DNA of 64,000 nt from an uncultured Allomuricauda sp. (GTDB lineage: Bacteria > Bacteroidota > Bacteroidia > Flavobacteriales > Flavobacteriaceae), in the NCBI RefSeq assembly GCF_947499695.1, contig NZ_CANMPQ010000002.1, forward strand, positions 496,001 to 560,000, given 5' to 3'. Below the pieces are notes generated by a model. That model saw nothing but the letters and a program-made list of their open reading frames with translations. It was not told the origin of the DNA and did no database searches. The position numbers and the translations under genes are program-made. This document shows, piece by piece, positions 54,566-61,349 of the stretch (the first letter of the stretch is position 1; every line of letters begins with the position of its first letter).

Positions 54566-54940
54566 TTGAAACGATTTGCCGCTTATAGTTTTGTGCTCCT
54601 TTATCTTCTGGCAATGACAAGGCCAGTATTACCCTTGATAGAGTACATAGTTTATGAAGACTATATAGCTGAATTTCTTTGTATCAATAAAGACAAAGCG
54701 GAGCTGGAGTGTAATGGAAAGTGCTATCTTATGCAGCGTCTTTCCGAGCAAAACGAACAAAAACAGCAGAACCTTCCCAAAATTGTATTGGAAGAATACC
54801 CGATAGGTTTTGTCGAATTAATGGATAACCTCACCAAAGAGCAGCTGCGGATTGAATCCAAAAATGAATTCAATTATAGCAATTCCTACGCTTTTTTATT
54901 CTTGGCTTCTAACTTTCATCCTCCCAATACTCTTATCTAA
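54566..54940 (+). CDS. Small envelope protein with Cys motif, unknown function
   Basis: 124 residues. A hydrophobic N-terminus (FAAYSFVLLYLLAMTRPVLPL) acts as signal or anchor. LCINKDKAELECNGKCYLMQ has three cysteines, a pattern that could bind a metal. The rest is polar, with a second hydrophobic patch (YAFLFLASNF) near the C-terminus. The start is TTG at 54566, placed 20 bases after a good -7 box. It leads a cluster with a Met-rich barrel, a PepSY protein and a Met-rich lipoprotein. I do not recognise a named family; a copper-related role is a guess from context. Confidence 0.65.
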   Translation: MKRFAAYSFVLLYLLAMTRPVLPLIEYIVYEDYIAEFLCINKDKAELECNGKCYLMQRLSEQNEQKQQNLPKIVLEEYPIGFVELMDNLTKEQLRIESKNEFNYSNSYAFLFLASNFHPPNTLI

Positions 54941-55016
54941 ATTCTGCGACCCATAATTTATTTAAGGTAATCTACGTATACAAAGGATTACCCTAACCTT
55001 CAATATTTAAAACCGA

Positions 55017-56036
55017 ATGAAAAAATTTATATCGGCTATTGCTTTAATGGCCTCACTAGCGCTATGCGCACAAGAAACCAACGATAATATAGAAAAATGG
55101 TCTGCCGGAAGACCTGATGGACATGCCCCCATTGCTGTAATGGGAGATCATATGCACGGCAAAAATGAATGGATGTTTTCGTACAGATATATGTACATGA
55201 ATATGGAGGATCTTAAACAAGGAAGTGATAATGCATCTTATGACAATGCATTGGCAAATTATATGGTAACTCCAACAGCAATGCCCATGCAAATGCATAT
55301 GTTGGGAACTATGTTTGCACCAAGTGATAAAGTGACACTAATGGCCATGTTCAATTACGTTTCTATGGAAATGGACCATCTTACTAGAATAGGGGGGACA
55401 TTTACTACGGAGTCCAGCGGATTGGGAGACATTAAATTATCCTTACTATATCAATTTTTCAATAAAAACAGGCAAAGTCTTCATGGTCAAATAGGATTTT
55501 CTATTCCTACCGGAAGTATTACGGAAAGTGATGTTACACCAGCATCTACTCCTAATGAAACGGAACTGCCATATCCTATGCAGCTAGGAACCGGTACTTT
55601 TGACCCTTTAGTTGCTGTTACCTACCTAGGTCAATCCAATTCAGTTTCCTGGGGGAGCCAGATAAAAGGAGTTTTTCGTCTTGGAGAAAACAATAGAGAC
55701 TTCCGATATGGAAATAGATATACCTTTAATAACTGGTTTGCGGTTAAGGCCACAGATTGGATTAGTTTTTCAACTAGATTGGAAGGGCTTATTGTTGGAG
55801 AATTGGGAGGCGCAGACCCAAACTTGAACCCAACGATGGTCATAACAGCCGATACTGGCAATTCTGGGGGCACTTTTTTGAATGGAGGCTTCGGATTTAA
55901 TATCTATGCTTCAAAAGGGGCACTTAAAAATTTGCGTTTCGGATTTGAGTTTGCCACACCTTTCTATCAGGATCTAAATGGCATCCAGCTGAAGAACAAG
56001 GAAACCCTAACTTTAGGAACCCAGTATTCATTTTAA
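55017..56036 (+). CDS. Met/His-rich outer-membrane barrel protein
   Basis: 339 residues. The signal peptide ends near LCAQE (residue 19). The first 130 residues are rich in Met and His (MGDHMHGKNEWMFSYRYMYM, then PTAMPMQMHMLGTMF). The remainder alternates in beta strands and ends in LGTQYSF, an outer-membrane barrel signature. This resembles the 'transporter' proteins found in Bacteroidota copper clusters. Met/His-rich surfaces commonly bind Cu(I)/Cu(II). A 7-bp hairpin (54966-54992) lies just upstream. Transport is inferred, not shown. Confidence 0.65.
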   Translation: MKKFISAIALMASLALCAQETNDNIEKWSAGRPDGHAPIAVMGDHMHGKNEWMFSYRYMYMNMEDLKQGSDNASYDNALANYMVTPTAMPMQMHMLGTMFAPSDKVTLMAMFNYVSMEMDHLTRIGGTFTTESSGLGDIKLSLLYQFFNKNRQSLHGQIGFSIPTGSITESDVTPASTPNETELPYPMQLGTGTFDPLVAVTYLGQSNSVSWGSQIKGVFRLGENNRDFRYGNRYTFNNWFAVKATDWISFSTRLEGLIVGELGGADPNLNPTMVITADTGNSGGTFLNGGFGFNIYASKGALKNLRFGFEFATPFYQDLNGIQLKNKETLTLGTQYSF

Positions 56037-56043
56037 TTCTAAA

Positions 56044-56070
56044 ATCCCTGGAAGCGTAGCTTCCAGGGAT
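56044..56070. other. Perfect 12-bp intercistronic hairpin
   Basis: ATCCCTGGAAGC and GCTTCCAGGGAT pair perfectly around a GTA loop, just after the barrel gene and 15 bases before the PepSY gene. No T tract follows on the plus strand, so it is more likely a stabiliser or partial terminator that sets the ratio of the two genes. Confidence 0.75.
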
Positions 56071-56084
56071 AAAACAATTTGCAT

Positions 56085-56822
56085 ATGACCAAAAGACAAT
56101 TGATTCAATACAACCGCAAATGGCATCGGTATCTAGGGGTTGTCCTTGGAATCCAATTTTTATTGTGGACTTTAGGGGGACTATATTTTAGTTGGACAAA
56201 TATTGATGAAATTCGAGGAGATTATTTAAAAAAGAAGTCATTTGTTTCGCTTCCTCAACAAGATTTGGTTTCTCCATCTTCGTTTCTAAACCCTGGAATC
56301 ATTTCATCAGATGGGATTGTTTCGATAGAGGTGATAACCATTTTAAATCAACCTACCTATCGTGTAATTTATACATCAAAAACAGGAAACATTTCCAGAC
56401 TATTTGATGCCTTGACTGGTCTACCGAGAGCTCCTTTGAGCGAAAAAGAAGCGACTTCGGTCGCAATGGAAGGGTTAAATGTAAGTGCTGCCGTCACTGA
56501 AGTTGAATACCTAAAAAACACCCACAAACACCATGAATATCGAGGCCGTCCGTTACCGGCATATGCTGTGACTTTCGCAAAACCTGCGAACACCACGATA
56601 TATGTATCTGAAAACTACGGAGACATTCAAACCTTCAGAAGCAATAAATGGAGGGCGTTTGACTTTCTTTGGATGCTTCATACCATGGATTATGAAGGCA
56701 GAGACAACTTTAACAATATTTTGCTGAGGGCCTTTGCAATTTTCGGCCTGTTCACCATACTTTCAGGCTTTAGTTTATATATTTTTACATCAAGAATTTT
56801 TAGAAAAAAAACATCAAAATGA
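56085..56822 (+). CDS. PepSY-domain membrane protein
   Basis: 245 residues. An N-terminal helix (WHRYLGVVLGIQFLLWTLGG) follows the basic NRKWHRYLG segment typical of PepSY_TM proteins. A periplasmic PepSY-like region covers about 30-195 (VTEVEYLKNTHKHHEYRGRP). KWRAFDFLWMLHTMDYEGRD leads into a second helix (FAIFGLFTILSGFSLYIF). Relatives occur with iron or copper uptake and reduction. A TTG 6 bases upstream is in frame; ATG 56085 is the likelier start. The stop overlaps the next ATG by 4 bases. Confidence 0.85.
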   Translation: MTKRQLIQYNRKWHRYLGVVLGIQFLLWTLGGLYFSWTNIDEIRGDYLKKKSFVSLPQQDLVSPSSFLNPGIISSDGIVSIEVITILNQPTYRVIYTSKTGNISRLFDALTGLPRAPLSEKEATSVAMEGLNVSAAVTEVEYLKNTHKHHEYRGRPLPAYAVTFAKPANTTIYVSENYGDIQTFRSNKWRAFDFLWMLHTMDYEGRDNFNNILLRAFAIFGLFTILSGFSLYIFTSRIFRKKTSK

Positions 56823-57244
56823 AAAAAGCACTTTCAATATTAACCACATTCGTTTTAGTACTATCCTATTCATGCAAGGAACAAAAGAAGATGGAGGAAG
56901 GACCCACCCAAATGGAAGAGGTTATGGCAGTTCATGATGAGGTAATGCCCAAAATGGGAAAACTAGGAAAACTCGTTGGAGAACTTAAGAGCAAGGTGGA
57001 CACTACTGCTTTGGGACAGGAGTACGAAAGTGCCATGAAAGAACTTCAAGAAGCCAACAACTCCATGATGGAATGGATGATGAACTTTGGGAATCGTTTT
57101 GATTCGGATGAGATACTTGACGGAAAAGAACTTACCGAAGAAAAACAGCAATGGTTAAATGAAGAAGAAGTTAAAGTAGAAGCGCTTCGCGAACAGATCA
57201 ACTCAAGTATTGCAAAAGCAGAAGCATTGCTAAGCGAAGAGTAG
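56819..57244 (+). CDS. Met-rich coiled-coil lipoprotein
   Basis: 141 residues. The lipobox LSYSC gives lipidated Cys19. The mature part is helical and charged, with Met-rich stretches (MEEVMAVHDEVMPKMGKL, NNSMMEWMMNFGN) and a closing coiled coil. Similar proteins in Flavobacteriaceae are loosely called viral A-type inclusion proteins, a name with no functional meaning. It is coupled to the PepSY gene by an ATGA overlap, so the two probably work together. Metal binding by the Met clusters is possible. Confidence 0.72.
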   Translation: MKKALSILTTFVLVLSYSCKEQKKMEEGPTQMEEVMAVHDEVMPKMGKLGKLVGELKSKVDTTALGQEYESAMKELQEANNSMMEWMMNFGNRFDSDEILDGKELTEEKQQWLNEEEVKVEALREQINSSIAKAEALLSEE

Positions 57245-57249
57245 ATTTA

Positions 57250-57804
57250 TTATTTCCAACGCAATGTTTCCATAATTCTTAGGATATCATTTTGTAGGTA
57301 GGCCGCTGCCGGTAGTATGGAGTCGAAATTCGGCTTTGCATAAAAATACAAGGACCCGGTTACGAAATGATTTGTGCTATCGGTGACATAGAATTGGGAT
57401 TGCGAAGCGGCATTTCCACTAACCTCATAGAACATTCCATATACTTGCGCGTCTTGGTTGAGGTATTCCTTAGGCGCAATACCATCGGCTTTCACTACAT
57501 GTTCATAGGTGAGTTTTTGGGCGTCAATCAACAATTCCTTGATATTGCCTTCCACCTTTTTGTAGGTAAGAAAAACGGAGCCCTTCATCATTGGGTAATC
57601 TAAAACCAGAGAGCAATCCTTATTTTCTTTTACCGAAGCTAAGGTGTTGATTTCAAAAGTATACGCACAGTTCTCATTGATTTCTTTGTATTTGGCTTGA
57701 GGATAGTCCAGCCTTAACATCGCATTGGGTTTGGGCAAAACATCATTTTTACACCCTAAAAGAAGTAATGCCGAAATTGAATAAACAATAAATCTATGCT
57801 TCAT
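57250..57804 (-). CDS. gldD: Gliding motility lipoprotein GldD
   Basis: 184 residues with lipobox LLLGC (Cys18). Typical GldD features are the PKPNAMLRLDYP segment after the lipobox, CAYTFEIN, LDYPMMKGSVFLTYK, the conserved YEVSGNAASQSQFYVTDS, and a C-terminal ILRIMETLRWK. GldD is needed for gliding and for type IX secretion in Flavobacterium; its biochemical role is unknown. It overlaps the end of gldE by 11 bases, so the two are coupled. Confidence 0.96.
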   Translation of the reverse strand: MKHRFIVYSISALLLLGCKNDVLPKPNAMLRLDYPQAKYKEINENCAYTFEINTLASVKENKDCSLVLDYPMMKGSVFLTYKKVEGNIKELLIDAQKLTYEHVVKADGIAPKEYLNQDAQVYGMFYEVSGNAASQSQFYVTDSTNHFVTGSLYFYAKPNFDSILPAAAYLQNDILRIMETLRWK

Positions 57805-59122
57805 GGGGTAGTGTGACTTTTATACGTTTTAGTCTCTTTTTATCAAGGCTTTCTACAACAAACAGATAGTTTTTGAACCCGACTTTTTCTCCACGTTTGG
57901 GGAAACTTCCGGAAATTTCCAGAACAAAACCGGCTATAGTCTCAGATTCTCCTTTTTGCTCCTCAAACTCATCTTCATCTTCGATTTTTACAACTCTATA
58001 AAAATCTTTTAACGTTGTTTTTCCATCAAAAACGTAATTGTAGTCATCCAATTTGGAAAAAACAAGGTCTTCGTCGTCAAACTCATCACTTATATCTCCA
58101 ACAATCTCTTCAATAATATCTTCTAAGGTTACAATGCCAGATGTTCCACCATATTCATCAACAACTACAGCCAAATGATTCTTTTTATCTTGAAATTCCA
58201 GGAGCAAGTCGTCCAGTTTTTTGTTCTCAGGAACAAAATAGGGTTCTCGAATCAGTGACATCCAATTAAAACTTTTTCTGTCAATATAGGGTAATAAGTC
58301 CTTCACATAAAGCACTCCAAGAACATTGTCCATATTCTCGGAAAAAACAGGAATTCGGGAATAACCATTTTTCTTGATTTCCTCCATTACCTCTAGAAAT
58401 TTCATCTCTTCATTGAGAGCGAATATGTCAATACGTGGACGCATGACTTGCTTAGTGTCTGTGTTACCAAAGGTGACGATTCCTTCTAAAATTTTCTGTT
58501 CCTCTTTGGTGGTGTCACCTTCAGAGGCCAGTTCTAAGGCTTGTGATAAATGGTCCACACTTAAATTGGATTTCTGCCTTCCCAACTTCTCCTGAAGAAA
58601 ACCCGTTGCAGAACTCATGGGAGAGCTTAAAGGGGTTAAAAGCACATTCAATATTTTAAGGGGAATCGACATAAAATGTGAAAACTGGATTTTGTTGCGG
58701 TTGGCATAAATCTTCGGAAGTATTTCACCAAACATTAAAATCAAGAAGGTGGCCACAATAACTTCCAGCAAAAATCTGACTGAAACAACACCAAAAAGTG
58801 TTTGGTTAACTTCTGAGAATAGTGTGTTGCCAATGGTGCTGAACAATAGTACAATCCCAATATTTATTGTATTGTTAGCTATTAGTATTGTTGCCAAAAG
58901 CTTTTTTGGCTTGTTGAGCAATTGAACTATGAGTCGCCCTCTTGGGGAATCTTTTTCCTCAAGTTCATTCAAATCGGTTTGGGACAACCCGAACAACGCT
59001 ACCTCTGCTCCAGAAATCAAGGCAGAGCAAATCAAAAGAAGCAAAAGAACAATCACCTTTATGGTAAAGATACCGCTGAAAGCAGTGAAGAAAAATGCCA
59101 AACAATAGGGTTCGGGATCCAA
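57794..59122 (-). CDS. gldE: Gliding-associated membrane protein GldE (CNNM/CorC type)
   Basis: 442 residues. A CNNM/DUF21 membrane domain covers about 20-195 (LICSALISGAEVALFGLS, LMFGEILPKIYANRN). A CBS pair lies at about 210-340 (VMRPRIDIFAL, HLAVVVDEYGGTSGIVTLED) and a CorC_HlyC domain at about 355-435. In Flavobacterium extra GldE can compensate for some gldD defects. The start is TTG at 59122, because the conserved MDPEP N-terminus of GldE follows directly. It is 24 bases from ssb. Confidence 0.95.
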   Translation of the reverse strand: MDPEPYCLAFFFTAFSGIFTIKVIVLLLLLICSALISGAEVALFGLSQTDLNELEEKDSPRGRLIVQLLNKPKKLLATILIANNTINIGIVLLFSTIGNTLFSEVNQTLFGVVSVRFLLEVIVATFLILMFGEILPKIYANRNKIQFSHFMSIPLKILNVLLTPLSSPMSSATGFLQEKLGRQKSNLSVDHLSQALELASEGDTTKEEQKILEGIVTFGNTDTKQVMRPRIDIFALNEEMKFLEVMEEIKKNGYSRIPVFSENMDNVLGVLYVKDLLPYIDRKSFNWMSLIREPYFVPENKKLDDLLLEFQDKKNHLAVVVDEYGGTSGIVTLEDIIEEIVGDISDEFDDEDLVFSKLDDYNYVFDGKTTLKDFYRVVKIEDEDEFEEQKGESETIAGFVLEISGSFPKRGEKVGFKNYLFVVESLDKKRLKRIKVTLPHEA

Positions 59123-59146
59123 ATTCGTATGTTTTATACTTATTTT

Positions 59147-59602
59147 TTAGAACGGAAGATCATCATCTTGTTCCACCTGTTCAACCGATTCGGGACCGGA
59201 AGGCTTTGCTGGTTCATGCTGCGGTGTAGCTGCGGGCACTTGCTGGGCATTGGCCATACTTTCCTTTTTGGTAGATAAAAATGTAAAATCTTGAACATGT
59301 ACTTCTGTGGTGTACCTGGTATTACCGTCTTCACCTTGCCATTGTCTGTTCTTTAAACGACCCTCCACATAGACTTTGTCACCTTTACTGAGGTATTTTT
59401 CGCAAATTTCGGCGGCTTTGTTTCTTACCACAATATTGTGCCAATCTGTATTGGTAACTTTCTCTCCTGTTTGCCTACTGGTGTAGGTTTCATTGGTAGC
59501 CAATGGAAAACGACCAATACATCCTCCCCCTTCAAAATAGTGTGTTTTTACTTCGTCTCCCAAATGCCCGATCAGCATTACTTTGTTTAATGTTCCGCTC
59601 AT
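59147..59602 (-). CDS. ssb: Single-stranded DNA-binding protein
   Basis: 151 residues: an OB-fold domain (about 1-105; MSGTLNKVMLIGHLGDEVK, DWHNIVVRNKAAEICEKYL, GDKVYVEGRLKNRQW) and a flexible Pro/Gln-rich tail ending in the acidic tip DDDLPF, which recruits partner proteins. It works in replication and repair. It sits between mutY (23 bases) and gldE (24 bases), an order kept in many Flavobacteriaceae. Confidence 0.97.
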   Translation of the reverse strand: MSGTLNKVMLIGHLGDEVKTHYFEGGGCIGRFPLATNETYTSRQTGEKVTNTDWHNIVVRNKAAEICEKYLSKGDKVYVEGRLKNRQWQGEDGNTRYTTEVHVQDFTFLSTKKESMANAQQVPAATPQHEPAKPSGPESVEQVEQDDDLPF

Positions 59603-59625
59603 AATTCTTTAATTAATCAAAAGTA

Positions 59626-60663
59626 CTAAATTTTAAATGTCTTGATGAAGTCCGCAATCAAAACAGGAACGGGAAATGAGCTTATATTTTGCCATGGAAC
59701 CCCGTCCAAAAATGGTTGTTCAACTTCCAATATCCAAAATTTAGTATGTAAATGCTGATGGGACAACTTATGAATAATGAATTCATTGTTATATAGCCTG
59801 ATGGTCTTATATTTTTGGAAGTCCTTTGTTGTCTTCAATTCAATTCTCAAATCTTTTTCGTCCAGAGTCTTTTCGGATTCCAATAATGGAAATTGATAGA
59901 GGTTTTGCCAAATACCCTTTCCCTTTCTTTGTTCCAACCTAGTGTTTCTTTCGGAATCAATAAAGACTAGATAATTGAAGTGTCGGACTCTTATTTTGGT
60001 TTTGTTGATTTTTACAGGAAGGCTAGCAACCTTATTTTCCTTAAGTGCTATGCAACTTTCATTTAGAGGGCAATGCAAGCAATATGGTTTTTTAGGCGCA
60101 CATTGAATTGCACCAAATTCCATTATACCCTGATTGTAATCTCTAATATTACCGGTGTGCATTACTTCTCTGGCCAATTCTTTGAAGTATTTTATTCCCT
60201 CAGTACTGTTAATGGGTAGATCAACTCCAAAATAACGAGCAAGTACGCGATAGACATTACCATCAACAACGGGTTCGGGGATATCAAAACAAATGGAGGC
60301 AATGGCACTTGCAGTGTAATCTCCAACACCTTTTAGACTTTTTAGTTGTTTATAGGTGTTCGGGAATTTGCCATCATATTCTTCCACCACCATTTTGGCA
60401 GTTGTATGAAGGTTTCTGGCCCTGGAATAGTAACCCAAACCTTGCCATAGCTTCAAAACTTGTTCTTCATTTGCATTTGCCAATTTGAAAACAGTTGGAA
60501 AAGCTTCTAAAAACTTGTGATAATAGGGCATTCCCTGTGCAACTCGGGTTTGTTGCAGCATAATTTCAGAAAGCCAAATTTTATAAGGGTCTTTGGTCTC
60601 TCTCCAAGGAAGAGCACGCTTGTTTTGGCCATACCATTTTAGAATATGCTCGGAAAAAGTCAT
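59626..60663 (-). CDS. mutY: A/G-specific adenine glycosylase
   Basis: 345 residues. It removes adenine mispaired with 8-oxoguanine. The helix-hairpin-helix LKGVGDYTASAIAS is followed by PVVDGNVYRVLAR with the catalytic Asp. The 4Fe-4S ligands are spaced Cys-6-Cys-2-Cys-5-Cys (CAPKKPYCLHCPLNESC). The C-terminal NUDIX-like domain reads 8-oxoG. WYGQNKRALPWR at the N-terminus is typical. First gene of mutY-ssb-gldE-gldD. Confidence 0.97.
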   Translation of the reverse strand: MTFSEHILKWYGQNKRALPWRETKDPYKIWLSEIMLQQTRVAQGMPYYHKFLEAFPTVFKLANANEEQVLKLWQGLGYYSRARNLHTTAKMVVEEYDGKFPNTYKQLKSLKGVGDYTASAIASICFDIPEPVVDGNVYRVLARYFGVDLPINSTEGIKYFKELAREVMHTGNIRDYNQGIMEFGAIQCAPKKPYCLHCPLNESCIALKENKVASLPVKINKTKIRVRHFNYLVFIDSERNTRLEQRKGKGIWQNLYQFPLLESEKTLDEKDLRIELKTTKDFQKYKTIRLYNNEFIIHKLSHQHLHTKFWILEVEQPFLDGVPWQNISSFPVPVLIADFIKTFKI

Positions 60664-60682
60664 ACAAGAAAATACTAAGGAC

Positions 60683-60690
60683 CAAATGTA
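60683..60690 (-). promoter_or_regulatory. -7 box of the mutY promoter
   Basis: On the minus strand TACATTTG fits TAnnTTTG, 19 bases before the mutY ATG. No TTG at the right distance. Confidence 0.48.
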
Positions 60691-60744
60691 TCAGTTTATA
60701 TACTTAAAATTAAAGGGTTTAAACAAAAGATTAATTTTAATTTT

Positions 60745-60752
60745 TATATTTG
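60745..60752 (+). promoter_or_regulatory. -7 box of the HU promoter
   Basis: TATATTTG fits TAnnTTTG and lies 33 bases before the HU ATG in an AT-rich stretch. No clear -33 TTG. Confidence 0.5.
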
Positions 60753-60785
60753 CAAGCCTAAAAAATAAGAAAATAATAATACGAA

Positions 60786-61076
60786 ATGACGAAAGCAGAT
60801 ATTGTAACTAGAATCTCAGAAAAACTAGGTATAGAAAAAGGAGACGTACAAGCGACAGTTGAATCTTTTATGGAGGAGGTAAAATCGTCCTTGGAGAATG
60901 GTGATAATGTATATTTAAGAGGTTTCGGAAGCTTTATCATAAAGACAAGAGCGGAAAAAACTGGTAGAAACATTTCAAAGAACACTACCATCAAAATTCC
61001 AGCACACAATATTCCAGCGTTTAAACCTGCAAAGGTTTTTGTGGAAGGTGTAAAAAGCAACGTTCAAGTAAAATAA
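60786..61076 (+). CDS. HU/IHF-family DNA-binding protein
   Basis: 96-residue nucleoid protein. The N-terminal helices MTKADIVTRISEKLGIEKGD and the beta arm VYLRGFGSFIIKTRAEKTGRN, followed by NTTIKIPAHNIPAFKPAKVF, define the HU/IHF fold; the Pro at the arm tip (IPAHN) intercalates DNA. It is first in a run with the 29-residue protein and RNase G/E, a conserved neighbourhood in Flavobacteriaceae. Confidence 0.96.
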   Translation: MTKADIVTRISEKLGIEKGDVQATVESFMEEVKSSLENGDNVYLRGFGSFIIKTRAEKTGRNISKNTTIKIPAHNIPAFKPAKVFVEGVKSNVQVK

Positions 61077-61105
61077 AATATAACTAACACTAAAGGAAGA
61101 GCCAT

Positions 61106-61195
61106 ATGCCGAGTGGTAAAAAAAGAAAAAGACATAAGGTAGCTACCCACAAGCGTAAAAAACGCAGAAGAGCTAACCGACACAAGAAAAAGTAG
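61106..61195 (+). CDS. 29-residue basic AURKAIP1/COX24-like (bS22/mS38-type) protein
   Basis: Starts MPSGKKRKRHKVATHKRKKR and ends NRHKKK; 19 of its 29 residues are Lys, Arg or His. It matches the tiny AURKAIP1/COX24-domain proteins of Bacteroidota, related to mitochondrial mS38 and actinobacterial bS22, which sit in the small ribosomal subunit. A GGAAGAG stretch lies 10 bases before the ATG. It is between HU and RNase G/E, and a terminator begins inside its last codons. Too short for routine gene calling, so it is easily missed. Confidence 0.82.
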   Translation: MPSGKKRKRHKVATHKRKKRRRANRHKKK

Positions 61196-61213
61196 TTGTT
61201 ACAACTACTTTTT
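61187..61213 (+). terminator. Terminator overlapping the end of the 29-residue gene
   Basis: GTAGTTG and CAACTAC form a 7-bp stem with loop TTA, extended by A5 and T5 pairs. The stop codon is in the left arm. It should separate HU and the small gene from RNase G/E. Confidence 0.8.
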
Positions 61214-61229
61214 CATTTTACACACCTAC

Positions 61230-61335
61230 GTTCTTTGACATAGAGATTCAAGTAAAGAATTTCAATCGGTTGTATAAAAACCGATTCTATATATTGTTTA
61301 ATCATTTATTCCAGCTAAATAATAGTGGAATAAAT
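61230..61335 (+). promoter_or_regulatory. Structured leader of RNase G/E: boxA-like motif and two hairpins
   Basis: GTTCTTTGACA at 61230-61240 matches E. coli boxA (GCTCTTTAACA) at 9 of 11 positions. Two hairpins follow: AATCGGTT/AACCGATT (61264-61286, 8 bp, loop 7) and ATTTATTCCA/TGGAATAAAT (61304-61335, 10 bp, loop 12). Between and inside them the RNA is AU-rich and single-stranded, as RNase E/G prefers. The GTG start is 14 bases after the second hairpin. Confidence 0.5.
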
Positions 61336-61349
61336 AAAAATCGATTCAG

